Assembly: GCA_030528565.1 (NCBI GenBank)
Contig: JAUMYP010000012.1
Location: 1,494 to 60,705 of the forward strand
Direction: 5' to 3'
DNA: 59,212 nucleotides
Source of the DNA: Pseudomonadota bacterium
GTDB taxonomy: Bacteria; Pseudomonadota; Gammaproteobacteria; Xanthomonadales; Xanthomonadaceae
Positions 29,501-36,523 of this stretch are shown piece after piece. The first letter of the stretch is position 1; the number at the start of each line of letters is the position of its first letter. The notes under the pieces are model-generated. The model was not told the DNA's origin. It saw only the letters and a program-made list of their open reading frames with translations, and ran no database searches. A program made the position numbers and the translations under genes.

Positions 29501-29670
29501 TGGGCATCTCCGGCGATTCCAGCTTCCGCGCCCCGATGGCCTGGGCCGTGATTGGCGGGCTGATTACTTCAACCGCACTCAGCCTGATTGTCATCCCCGC
29601 TGCCTATACCGTGATGCACGACCTGGGGGACTGGCTTGCCCGGAAACTGGGGGGCAAGCATACTGCTTGA
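26578..29670 (+). CDS. RND-family efflux pump, inner-membrane transporter
   Basis: 1,030 aa, the usual length for HAE1/AcrB-type pumps. The N-terminus NHPVPSLMLFFILCVVGLWG is helix 1. The proton-relay region LSLVIGILVDDAIVEIEN (Asp-Asp near 408-409) and the C-terminal LLLLIGIATKNSILLVDYA are diagnostic. The porter domains contain typical GASPSQLE and PGVSFRLINDM segments. Substrate cannot be told from sequence. It follows the adaptor with a 4-bp overlap. Confidence 0.93.
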   Translation: MSTPQTPATQGGGNLSTWGINHPVPSLMLFFILCVVGLWGFHKLPVAMFPDVAFPMTTVTISQPGASPSQLETEVTRKVEDAVATLRDVKRMESTVVEGVSTTAIEFRLEADLTEALNDTKDAIARIRQELPQDIQEPIITKVDIGGDLLSYALAAPKMGEAEMSWFVDREVSRALYGVEGVAQVTRVGGIERQIRIDLDPQALAAWGITAGEVSQQLARTQVEQPGGRAELGGGRQTIRTIGTVADIEALRNYSISLADGRALQLSSIASISDSAADVSGRALLDGEAVVGFTISRSRGADELKVRDGVKAVLDELQALHPGVSFRLINDMTTDAQKSYSSSMEMLFEGALLALVVVFFFLRDWRATWIAALALPLSIIPTFAVLWLLGFSLNMITLLALSLVIGILVDDAIVEIENIVRHLGMGKPPRQAARDAANEIGVAVIATSMTLVAVFIPVAFMPGIAGKFFKEFGWAAAMAVLFSLLVARLLTPMMAAYLLKPQPEHDNNGPLMRRYLRWVDTALRHRWKTLGAALLLFILSLGMLPFIPATFVPPSDRGRSMVSLELPPGARIEQTQTLAERARAVLADIPELKQVFAQVGSVPNLGDPNQSGEADPRKVVLTLDWGQGEERQRDQQMLEEEARQRLQQLPGVRMRYLTTNAGETLMLVLSGDDAGALSRIALQLEREMRGIEGLGSVSSTASLLRPELRITPDPARAAELGVSTAAIAEAVRIATTGDYTQRMAKLNLPDRQIPIRVGFAQSTLENPAALPQLRIHGSRGPVPLDAVADIQYDSGPSVIRRFNRQRNITFTLELNGQPLGEVMSKVQALPALQDLPPGISFGNTGDSEAFVELFVGFAIAMVVGIVCIYMVLLLLFKHPLMPATILAAVPLSAGGAFGALLITQNMLSISALIGLLLLIGIATKNSILLVDYAVMAESQHGLSPHQALIDACHKRARPVIMTTIAMGAGMLPLALGISGDSSFRAPMAWAVIGGLITSTALSLIVIPAAYTVMHDLGDWLARKLGGKHTA

Positions 29671-29767
29671 GCGCCCCCAAGCCGGGCATGCCGGCAAACG
29701 CCTGTTCCGGACGCAAACCCCAGGATTCTTTCCTCCCAAAGCAGTTGCGCTCACCCTTAAATAGCTC

Positions 29768-30973
29768 ATGCCCCCCAATTCTCACTATCAGGATGTCATT
29801 GATTCTTTAACCCACTGGCGCTCACCGATGCCCGCAGAGCTGCGCCGCGGCTGGTATGGCTATCAATGGCGGGAACAACGCAACGGCCTTTTGTTGCTGA
29901 CCGCTATCTCCTGTTTTGCCTATTTGACCTTTGTATTGGCCGATTTGGCCATGTATCCAGACATTGCCGGCATTTCCTTAATGGTGCGCCTGCCCTGCAG
30001 TCTTCTGGTACTGGCACTTATCTGGCGCTTCAAACAAAAATCCGCACATGCCAAACTCTGGGATGCCACCGCCCTGCCGACCATCACCCTGATGGCACTG
30101 GCCTCGTTCTACCCCATCCTCCAACACCAGGGCACCGTTTCCACCGGCTATATCAGCTCATCACTGAGTTATGTAGTCGTCGCCTGCCTGATTACCTTAA
30201 CCAACTTTAGCTGGGCATTGATTGCCTGCCTCATTATTGGCGCAAGTGCCCTGGGGGTCACAATCCAAGTTCTTCCCAGCCCGAAAATTGCCGTACTGGA
30301 ATTTGGCTCCACGTTTTTTCCGGTTTACGCCTTTTGCCTGATAGTGTGCTGGAACCGCCTGCTGACCTCGCGTCGCGCCTATATGCGCCGCGTTTTAATT
30401 GAAGAAAATATAGAAAGCCTGGACATCAGCAATAGGGCGCTTCATGCCGAGGCTTATAACGATACCCTGACAGGTATCAGCAACCGCCGTGCCTTTGAAG
30501 AAACTTTCCGCAAACGCCTGAAAAAAAACAGCACTTCACCCTCCGCTTTTGGCTTGATGCTGATAGATGTGGATCATTTCAAGCCTTATAACGACCATTA
30601 TGGTCATCTGGCAGGTGATCAATGCCTGCAAATGGTTGCGCATGTCTTGCATGACACCTTGAGCAGCGCCTCATATAACCAAACCGCATCCGTTTACCGC
30701 ATTGGCGGCGAGGAGTTCGCTGTATTGATGGAGGATGCCCAGCCAGACACCCTGCACACACTGTGCAATATGCTGGTAAAAACCATTCAGGACATTCACA
30801 TACCACATATCTCCCGCCCTGATGGCATGGACAATGTAACCGTCAGCAGCGGCGCCTGCTTTATCCCGGCACACACCCAGGTCCCCCGGGAAACTGTGCT
30901 GACACGCACCGACCAATACCTCTACCAAGCCAAACAGCAAGGCCGCAATCAGGCCGTCGTCGGCGTGTTGTAA
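29768..30973 (+). CDS. Membrane diguanylate cyclase (GGDEF domain)
   Basis: 401 aa. About six hydrophobic helices between residues 38 and 205 form a membrane sensor module that I do not match to a named domain. A short linker helix leads into a GGDEF domain with DTLTGISNRRAF, DVDHFKPYND and the active site GGEEF near 312, so it should make c-di-GMP. No RxxD inhibitory site is visible five residues before GGEEF. There is no clear Shine-Dalgarno at this ATG; an in-frame ATG lies at 29828. The last 25 bp overlap the converging epimerase gene. Confidence 0.88.
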   Translation: MPPNSHYQDVIDSLTHWRSPMPAELRRGWYGYQWREQRNGLLLLTAISCFAYLTFVLADLAMYPDIAGISLMVRLPCSLLVLALIWRFKQKSAHAKLWDATALPTITLMALASFYPILQHQGTVSTGYISSSLSYVVVACLITLTNFSWALIACLIIGASALGVTIQVLPSPKIAVLEFGSTFFPVYAFCLIVCWNRLLTSRRAYMRRVLIEENIESLDISNRALHAEAYNDTLTGISNRRAFEETFRKRLKKNSTSPSAFGLMLIDVDHFKPYNDHYGHLAGDQCLQMVAHVLHDTLSSASYNQTASVYRIGGEEFAVLMEDAQPDTLHTLCNMLVKTIQDIHIPHISRPDGMDNVTVSSGACFIPAHTQVPRETVLTRTDQYLYQAKQQGRNQAVVGVL

Positions 30974-31833
30974 TCCCGCCCATCCCCCGCCTGCCAGGCC
31001 GCTTCAAGCCCTTGCCGGTAATCGCGGTAAAGCGGCTGCCAATCCAGTTCTTGGCAGGTATTGCTGTTGTCAATGTGCTTTTCGCCCTGCTGGTAGAAGC
31101 GCCGCAATGCCGGTGACAGCGCCGGGTCATCCAGCGTCTGCGCAGGTGGCAGGGCAAGACCCGAGAGTGCCGCGGCATGGCGTAATACCTCGGCCTGACT
31201 GGCTGGCACCTCATCGCAAGGCAAATACACCGCGTCCTTGCGTGGACGCATCATCGCCGCCAATACGATGCGGGCGATGTCCTCAACATGCACACGGTTG
31301 AAACGCACAGGCGAATCAACCAAACGCGCCTTGCCCTCGGCCAACTGCGCCAGCGCATTGCGGCCGGGGCCGTAAATCGCCGGCAAACGAAACATGGCAC
31401 TGGCCGCCCCACACGCATCTGCCAATGCCTGCCACTGGCTTTCGGCCAATACCCGCCGACGCCCGGTTTCGTCTTGCGGCGCTACGGGCATAGCCTCATC
31501 GACTTTACCGGCCGCATACACAGCCGTGGAGGAGAGATAACCAAACCAGCGCAAATGCCGGGTGGCGGCTTGCGGCAAGGCCGACAGCCAACGCGCTGCC
31601 GGATCGCCCCCGGCATCGGGCGGAATACTGGAAAGTACCGCCTGCACAGCGGCGATATCTTGCAACAGGCGCGCGTCCACCGCCTCGCCATCAAAACCGC
31701 GAACCTTGCCTTCTGCCGCCCGCCGGGTGGCAATCACCCGCACGCCCGCATCGCGCAGCGTCCGGGCAATAAAACTTGCGGCATAGCCCTGGCCAAAAAT
31801 CAGGATGGACTGGGGCAGTGCAGACAGGTGCAT
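30949..31833 (-). CDS. NAD(P)-dependent epimerase/SDR-like protein
   Basis: 294 aa. An N-terminal dinucleotide fold with ILIFGQGYAASFIARTL, then a Tyr-containing FGYLSSTAVYAAG segment and PAIYGPGRN. This is the pattern of YeeZ-like extended SDR proteins. Substrate unknown. It lies upstream of and runs in the same direction as no close partner: the yadH-like stop is 27 nt before its start, so it may be the last gene of the yadGH unit. Confidence 0.8.
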   Translation of the reverse strand: MHLSALPQSILIFGQGYAASFIARTLRDAGVRVIATRRAAEGKVRGFDGEAVDARLLQDIAAVQAVLSSIPPDAGGDPAARWLSALPQAATRHLRWFGYLSSTAVYAAGKVDEAMPVAPQDETGRRRVLAESQWQALADACGAASAMFRLPAIYGPGRNALAQLAEGKARLVDSPVRFNRVHVEDIARIVLAAMMRPRKDAVYLPCDEVPASQAEVLRHAAALSGLALPPAQTLDDPALSPALRRFYQQGEKHIDNSNTCQELDWQPLYRDYRQGLEAAWQAGDGRDYNTPTTA

Positions 31834-31860
31834 ATTGCTTCAACTGGATCGGAGCCAACC

Positions 31861-32628
31861 TCAACTGCGCATCCCGGTGCCGCGGTGCAGGAGATGCAGG
31901 GCAAAGGCGGCCAGGATGATGACGAACACGCCCATCAGTGCGAACGCCTGCCATACCGGCACGTCGCTCACCCCCAGAAAGCCGTGGCGGAAGGCGTTGA
32001 CCATATAGAACACCGGGTTGAAGCGGGTGGCGGTGGCTGCCCAGTCCGGCAGCAGGCTGACCGAATAGAACACGCCGCCCAGATAGGTCAGCGGGGTGAG
32101 GATGAAGGTGGGGATGATGGCGATATCGTCGAACTTCTTGGCGTACACCGCATTGATGAAGCCCGCCAGCGAAAAAATGATGGCGCCAAGCAGCAGGGCG
32201 GCGAGCGTCACCCCCGGATGCGGGATGCGCACCGGGGTGAACAGCATGGCGATGGCCATCACGATGGCGCCGACCATCAGCCCGCGCAGCACCGCGCCGC
32301 CGACATAGCCGGTCAGAATCACCCAGCTCGGCACCGGGCTGACCATCAGCTCTTCGATATGACGGCCAAACTTGGCGCCAAAAAAGCTGGAGCTGATATT
32401 GCCGTAGCTGTTCTGGATGACGCTCATCATCACCAGACCCGGGACGATGAAGGCCATATAGTCAAAGCCGCCCATATCGCCGACCCGCGAGCCAATCAGG
32501 CCGCCGAAAATCAGGAAGTACAGGGTCAGGGTAATCGCCGGTGGCACCAGGGTCTGGGTCCAGATGCGCAGGATACGCATGACCTCGCGGCGGGTGATGG
32601 TATAGAGCGCGGTCAAGTTGGGACTCAT
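31861..32628 (-). CDS. yadH: ABC-2-type transporter permease (YadH-like)
   Basis: 255 aa, six hydrophobic helices. The family segment EELMVSPVPSWVILTGYV and the C-terminal RFNPVFYMVNAFRHGFLG match the YadH/NodJ-type ABC-2 permeases. It overlaps the ATPase gene (32625-33566) as ATGA. The substrate of YadGH exporters is not established. Confidence 0.9.
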   Translation of the reverse strand: MSPNLTALYTITRREVMRILRIWTQTLVPPAITLTLYFLIFGGLIGSRVGDMGGFDYMAFIVPGLVMMSVIQNSYGNISSSFFGAKFGRHIEELMVSPVPSWVILTGYVGGAVLRGLMVGAIVMAIAMLFTPVRIPHPGVTLAALLLGAIIFSLAGFINAVYAKKFDDIAIIPTFILTPLTYLGGVFYSVSLLPDWAATATRFNPVFYMVNAFRHGFLGVSDVPVWQAFALMGVFVIILAAFALHLLHRGTGMRS

Positions 32629-33566
32629 GCTTCGCCCTCCGGGTTGGCAGTCAGGCGCACGAACAATTCCTCCAGCCGGTTGCTTTGCGGGCGCATCGAG
32701 CGCACCCGGATGGCGGCAGCGTCCAGCTCGGCAAAAATGTGGTTCAAGCTGGTTTCGCGCGGCATTTCAAGCGCCAGCGTATGCGCATCGGCCGCATGCA
32801 GGCGCACCCCGGCAATGGGCGGCAACTGCGCTGGCAGCGGGTCCTCCACATCCAGCACGAATGCCTCCACATCCAGCTGCGAGAGCATGGTTTTCATCGG
32901 CCCTTCGGCCACGATGCGGCCGTGGTTGATGACCGCCAGCGTGCGGCATAGCGCCTCGGCTTCTTCCAGATAGTGGGTGGTGAGGATGATGGTGGTGCCT
33001 TCGGCATTGATTTTCTTCAGGCTGCGCCACATTTCGCGGCGGATTTCGATATCCACCCCGGCGGTTGGCTCATCCAGAATCAGCAGCCTTGGGCGGGTCA
33101 TCATCGCCCGGGCAATCATCAGCCGCCGTTTCATCCCGCCCGAAAGCGTGCGGCTCATCACCTCGGCCTTGTTCCACAGCTGCGCCTCGCGCAATACCTC
33201 CTCGGCGCGCGGCAGCGCCGCGCGCCGGGGAATGCCATAGAAACCGGCGTAATTGACGCAAATATCCAGCGGCTTTTCAAACAGGTTGAAGTTGATTTCC
33301 TGCGGCACCAGCCCAATCTGGCGCATCGCCTGGCTGCGCTCGGCATCCACGTCGATGCCAAACACCTTGACCGTGCCGGAAGTCTTGTTGACCAGCGAGC
33401 TGACAATGCCAATCAGGGTGGACTTGCCCGCACCGTTTGGCCCCAACAGGGCATGGAAATCCCCCGGCACCACATCAAAAGACACGCCTTTCAGCGCCTG
33501 GGTGCCGTTGTCATAGGTCTTTACAAGATTGCGCACACTGAGCGCGGCAGCAGCTTGGGAGGTCAT
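32625..33566 (-). CDS. yadG: ABC transporter ATPase (YadG-like)
   Basis: 313 aa. Walker A GPNGAGKST near 42, signature LSGGMKRR near 140, Walker B LLILDEPTAGVD, and an H-loop TTHYLEEAEAL. A C-terminal regulatory region follows. It forms an exporter with the overlapping permease gene. The start is divergent from the ferredoxin-NADP reductase gene across 64 bp. Confidence 0.93.
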   Translation of the reverse strand: MTSQAAAALSVRNLVKTYDNGTQALKGVSFDVVPGDFHALLGPNGAGKSTLIGIVSSLVNKTSGTVKVFGIDVDAERSQAMRQIGLVPQEINFNLFEKPLDICVNYAGFYGIPRRAALPRAEEVLREAQLWNKAEVMSRTLSGGMKRRLMIARAMMTRPRLLILDEPTAGVDIEIRREMWRSLKKINAEGTTIILTTHYLEEAEALCRTLAVINHGRIVAEGPMKTMLSQLDVEAFVLDVEDPLPAQLPPIAGVRLHAADAHTLALEMPRETSLNHIFAELDAAAIRVRSMRPQSNRLEELFVRLTANPEGEA

Positions 33567-33630
33567 GAAAAAGCCGAATCAAGTGAAGCCTTATTATAGG
33601 CGGCTGTCTCCGCCCACCCGGCTGTGCCCG

Positions 33631-34389
33631 ATGTCCTCACTGTTCCCCATCCGCCTGACTGCCCGCCGCGAAATCTCGCCCTCTGTCCTGCATCTTTGCT
33701 TTGTGCGCGATGACGGCGCGTCGCTGGACTACACCCCGGGACAATTCATCCAGATTCACTTTCCGCTGGCCGATGGCAGCATCGCCCGGCGCAGCTATTC
33801 CTGCGCCACCCGTCACGACCATCACATCCAGGTCGGTGAGGCGGTGGAATTCATCGCCAGCCTGGTGCCCGGTGGCGCCGCCACGGCGCTGTTTCAGGGC
33901 ATGACGATTGGCGATGCGGTCAAGGCCAGCGGCCCGCTGGGGCAGTTCGTGCTGAAGGCGGGCGACAGCAACCGCCGCTATCTGATGGTCGCCACCGGCA
34001 CCGGCATTGCCAGCTATCGCTCGATGCTGCCGGAACTCGAAGCACAAATGAACGCGCGCGGCGTGCAAGTGGCGCTGCTGCATGGCATCCGCAGCCCGGA
34101 AGACGCACTGTTTGCCGATGAATTCATCGCCTTTGCCGAACGCCACCCACAGCAGTTCCGCTATCTGGCCTGCTTCTCCCGGCAGATGCCGGAGACCGGC
34201 AGCGCCCTGGCGCACCACGCCTTCCACGGCTATGTGCAGAACGCCCTGCCCACGCTCTCACCGGATACCGAGCACGACGTGGCCTACCTCTGCGGCAACC
34301 CGAACATGGTCGATGCCTGTGTCGACACCCTGAAAGGCCTCGGCCTTGCCATGCGCCATATCCGCCGTGAGAAATACATCAGCCAATAA
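33631..34389 (+). CDS. fpr: Ferredoxin/flavodoxin-NADP+ reductase
   Basis: 252 aa from the ATG at 33631. FAD-binding RRSYSCA, NAD(P) motif VATGTGIASYRSML and the C-terminal YLCGNPNMVDAC follow the FNR family order. It ends with REKYISQ, near the usual aromatic-containing C-terminus. It exchanges electrons between NADPH and ferredoxin or flavodoxin. The Shine-Dalgarno is weak, so the start could be a codon or two off. Confidence 0.88.
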   Translation: MSSLFPIRLTARREISPSVLHLCFVRDDGASLDYTPGQFIQIHFPLADGSIARRSYSCATRHDHHIQVGEAVEFIASLVPGGAATALFQGMTIGDAVKASGPLGQFVLKAGDSNRRYLMVATGTGIASYRSMLPELEAQMNARGVQVALLHGIRSPEDALFADEFIAFAERHPQQFRYLACFSRQMPETGSALAHHAFHGYVQNALPTLSPDTEHDVAYLCGNPNMVDACVDTLKGLGLAMRHIRREKYISQ

Positions 34390-34414
34390 CCGGCAGCCAA
34401 TACGCAGAAGCAGC

Positions 34415-35239
34415 ATGACCCGCATCATGCAAAAACCCTTTCTCAAATGGGCAGGTGGCAAGAGCAAACTTGTGCCGTTTATTGTTGAAAATTTTCCCAA
34501 GCCCTCGGGAAAACGGCTGATAGAGCCGTTTGCAGGCTCGGCTGCGCTATCGCTGGCAACAGAGTTTGATGCCTATGTATTGAACGACATCAACCCGGAC
34601 CTGATTGGCGTATTCCGTTCCTTGCAACAAGAAAAACAATCTTTCATTGCTTATGCGCGCAGTTTTTTCACTGCCAGAAACAATCAGGAAAACCGCTTCT
34701 ACGCACTGCGTGAGCGTTTCAACCAAAGCAACGACACGACCGAGCGCGCTGCTCTTTTCATTTATCTGAACCGCCATGCTTTCAACGGCCTGTGCCGCTA
34801 CAACAGCCAAGGCGCCTTTAATGTGCCTTTTGGCCGCCATATCGCCCCCTGTTTTCCTGAAGCCCAAATGCAGGGCTTTATCGCCAAGGCAGATCGTTTC
34901 GAGCTCAATTGCGGCGACTTTCAAGATGTCATGACCACCGCCAACCATGATGATGTGGTTTATTGCGACCCGCCCTATGTGCCACTGAACACCACCTCAT
35001 CATTCACCGCCTATGCCCGGGGCGGCTTTGATCTGGAGGATCAGATTCGCTTGGCAAAAGAGGCCGAAGCACTACAGGACACCGTACAAGGCCTATTGAT
35101 TTCCAACCACGACACAGAATTTACCCGCAAGATCTACCAATCCGCGCGACTGAAAACTGTAGCCGTACAACGCAATATCTCCGCCAAGGGTAATAACCGC
35201 AAGAAAGTGGGTGAACTACTGGCTATCTTCAAACAATAA
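34415..35239 (+). CDS. Dam-like DNA adenine methylase
   Basis: 274 aa from the ATG at 34415; an in-frame ATG at 34427 is an alternative start. FLKWAGGKSKL and EPFAGSAALSL form the AdoMet-binding region and YCDPPYVP is the N6-adenine catalytic motif. The order is that of the D12/Dam class. No restriction endonuclease gene is adjacent, so it may be an orphan (Dam-type) or a remnant of a modification system. The codon use is less GC-rich than its neighbours, which hints at transfer. The specificity cannot be read. Confidence 0.9.
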   Translation: MTRIMQKPFLKWAGGKSKLVPFIVENFPKPSGKRLIEPFAGSAALSLATEFDAYVLNDINPDLIGVFRSLQQEKQSFIAYARSFFTARNNQENRFYALRERFNQSNDTTERAALFIYLNRHAFNGLCRYNSQGAFNVPFGRHIAPCFPEAQMQGFIAKADRFELNCGDFQDVMTTANHDDVVYCDPPYVPLNTTSSFTAYARGGFDLEDQIRLAKEAEALQDTVQGLLISNHDTEFTRKIYQSARLKTVAVQRNISAKGNNRKKVGELLAIFKQ

Positions 35240-35271
35240 ATGTCCAGAAAGATGCTTTCCCACAGGATTTG

Positions 35272-35508
35272 CATGAAAACTGCTTCTATTGGCGCCGACC
35301 TCAACTTGGGCACTTGCTGCCTGCCAGAACACCGCCGCATCCGAGCTGTCGGCAAATGATGGCCGCCAGGCGCGGGCTCGCTGATATTCGAGCACACTTG
35401 CCAACCCGCAAATCAACAAGTCGATTGCCCGGCAATACACCAGGCTGGCCGTGCCAGAGAACCCGGATGCGCCATATGACGCAAACCTGCGCAACGGCGC
35501 TGTTGCAA
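35272..35508 (+). pseudogene. Remnant of the secreted alpha/beta hydrolase gene
   Basis: Aligned by eye to the intact gene at 36524-38020. The stretch around the start (GCATGAAAAC), AAATGATGGCCGCCAG, CGCAAATCAACAAGTCGATT and AACCCGGATGCGCC match closely. It then jumps to the sequence near 36994 (CGCCATATGACGCAAACCTG) at a shared GATGCGCC, a deletion of about 266 bp relative to the intact gene. Frameshifts and the missing middle and 3' part make it non-functional. Confidence 0.85.
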
Positions 35509-35578
35509 CATGACCCGAAGAACGTGATTCTGGATGAGCCCACCAATGACCTGGAGGTGCTCGCCCATCAAGGCCTCT
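35509..35578 (+). pseudogene. Remnant of the NatA-type ATPase gene
   Basis: GACCCGAAGAACGTGATTCT and the following GGATGAGCCCACCAATG match the intact ATPase gene near 38485-38530 (the Walker B region, LDEPTNGLD) with few changes. Similarity fades after GGCCT. It is joined directly to the hydrolase remnant, so a former hydrolase-ATPase pair has collapsed here. Confidence 0.75.
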
Positions 35579-35722
35579 CCACAGCCTGCCGCCACCGTTA
35601 CCCGCTGCCGCTGCGGCTGCTCTACCTCACCGGCTGGGGGCGCCGCCATCTGGACATGCAGATGATCCGCGCGCGTCTTTGCCCACCTTGATGGCGGCAG
35701 CTCACGCATATCGCCCCACCAT

Positions 35723-35748
35723 CGGCTTGTTGCCGAGGCAACAAGCCG
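35723..35748. repeat. Perfect 12-bp inverted repeat
   Basis: CGGCTTGTTGCC-GA-GGCAACAAGCCG. The arms are perfect and the loop is 2 nt, giving a very stable hairpin. There is no T-tract on either side. It lies between the decayed genes and the promoter of the XRE operon. Confidence 0.75.
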
Positions 35749-35760
35749 CATCCGTGAATA

Positions 35761-35823
35761 TGTAAAGCACGCTTGACACACCCGCCCAGACGACCTATTG
35801 TGCCTGTCAAGCAAACTTGACAG
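35761..35823 (+). promoter_or_regulatory. Promoter with two operator-like inverted repeats for the XRE operon
   Basis: TTGACA (35773-35778) and TATTGT (35796-35801) with a 17-bp spacer form a good sigma70 promoter, start expected near 35808. Two copies of one palindrome flank it: TGTAAAG-CACG-CTTGACA (35761-35778, one mismatch) covers the -35, and TGTCAAG-CAAA-CTTGACA (35805-35822, perfect) covers the start point. The centres are 44 bp apart, about four helical turns. The XRE regulator in the operon is the obvious candidate binder (inference). Confidence 0.7.
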
Positions 35824-35868
35824 TCCTTGTTGCCTACCGGGGCAGCAGCAAACCGAAGGCAGCCACCA

Positions 35869-36297
35869 ATGTCCAAGCTCAAACGCCTGACCGAAACCAG
35901 CCCGGCATTCAAACGCTATTGGCGGCGCAGCCTGCCATTGATGCTGCTTGCCTTGCCCTTGGGAGCTACGATTGGTTACTTGTCAGCACCCAGCATGGGG
36001 GAGCACTTGCTATGGCTTCGCCTGCTGGTATTGGCAATGATGGCTGCCTTACTGCTATGGAGCCTGCTGGATTACTTGCGCTTTTTGCGCGAATGCGACG
36101 AGTTCGAGCGCAAGCTCGAGCACATCGCCCTGCTGTGGAGCAGTGGCCTTGTCATGAGCTGCGCGGTCTTGTTGTGGACGGCGCAGGCGATACGGCTGGC
36201 GCCGCTTTCCGCAGCTCATGTGCTTGAGGTGTTGATGTTTGGCTTCATCGCCTCATGGTTGTTGATTCGTCTGTTCCTGCACTGGCGCAACCTATGA
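35869..36297 (+). CDS. Four-helix membrane protein paired with an XRE regulator
   Basis: 142 aa from the ATG at 35869. Four hydrophobic helices near 20-39, 47-67, 87-106 and 117-137. A charged motif between helices 2 and 3 (RECDEFERKLEHIALLW) resembles small membrane proteins that are found next to XRE regulators. It overlaps the regulator gene as ATGA. It could be a membrane sensor or regulator partner, but no function is established. Confidence 0.78.
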   Translation: MSKLKRLTETSPAFKRYWRRSLPLMLLALPLGATIGYLSAPSMGEHLLWLRLLVLAMMAALLLWSLLDYLRFLRECDEFERKLEHIALLWSSGLVMSCAVLLWTAQAIRLAPLSAAHVLEVLMFGFIASWLLIRLFLHWRNL

Positions 36298-36491
36298 AAA
36301 ACCGGCTACGTGAGTTGCGCGAGCAGATGGGCTGGTCGCAGGCGGCGCTGGCCGAGCAACTGGATGTCTCGCGGCAAACCGTCAATGCACTGGAAACCGG
36401 CAAATACGACCCCTCCCTGCCACTGGCTTTCCGCATTGCCCGGCTGTTTGGCGAAGCCATCGAAAACATCTTCATTGACGAGGACGCATGA
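36294..36491 (+). CDS. Small XRE-family HTH regulator
   Basis: 65 aa, almost entirely one helix-turn-helix domain (LRELREQMGWSQAALAEQL, then DVSRQTVNALETGKYDPSL), as in the short YozG-like group. It overlaps the four-helix gene by 4 bp and is followed by the hydrolase gene. Likely a repressor of its own operon through the repeats at 35761-35823 (inference). Confidence 0.9.
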   Translation: MKNRLRELREQMGWSQAALAEQLDVSRQTVNALETGKYDPSLPLAFRIARLFGEAIENIFIDEDA

Positions 36492-36523
36492 AACTTTCTC
36501 TCCCCATCCACCACGGAGTTCTC

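Larger units (their letters stand above)
35240..35868. other. Intergenic region: decayed genes, long hairpin and operon promoter
   Basis: About 630 bp without an intact gene. It holds remnants of a hydrolase gene (35272-35508) and of an ABC ATPase gene (35509-35578), a stretch I cannot match (35579-35722), a perfect 12-bp hairpin (35723-35748), and the promoter with two operator-like repeats (35761-35823). Confidence 0.8.

Noticed and set aside
29686-29710. GCCGG/CCGGC hairpin after the RND pump gene as a terminator
   Set aside because: The stem is only five base pairs and is not followed by a T-run, so it is not supported.
31288-32973. Plus-strand open frame of about 560 codons over the epimerase and yadGH genes
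   Set aside because: It crosses three real minus-strand genes with good motifs and has no domain of its own.
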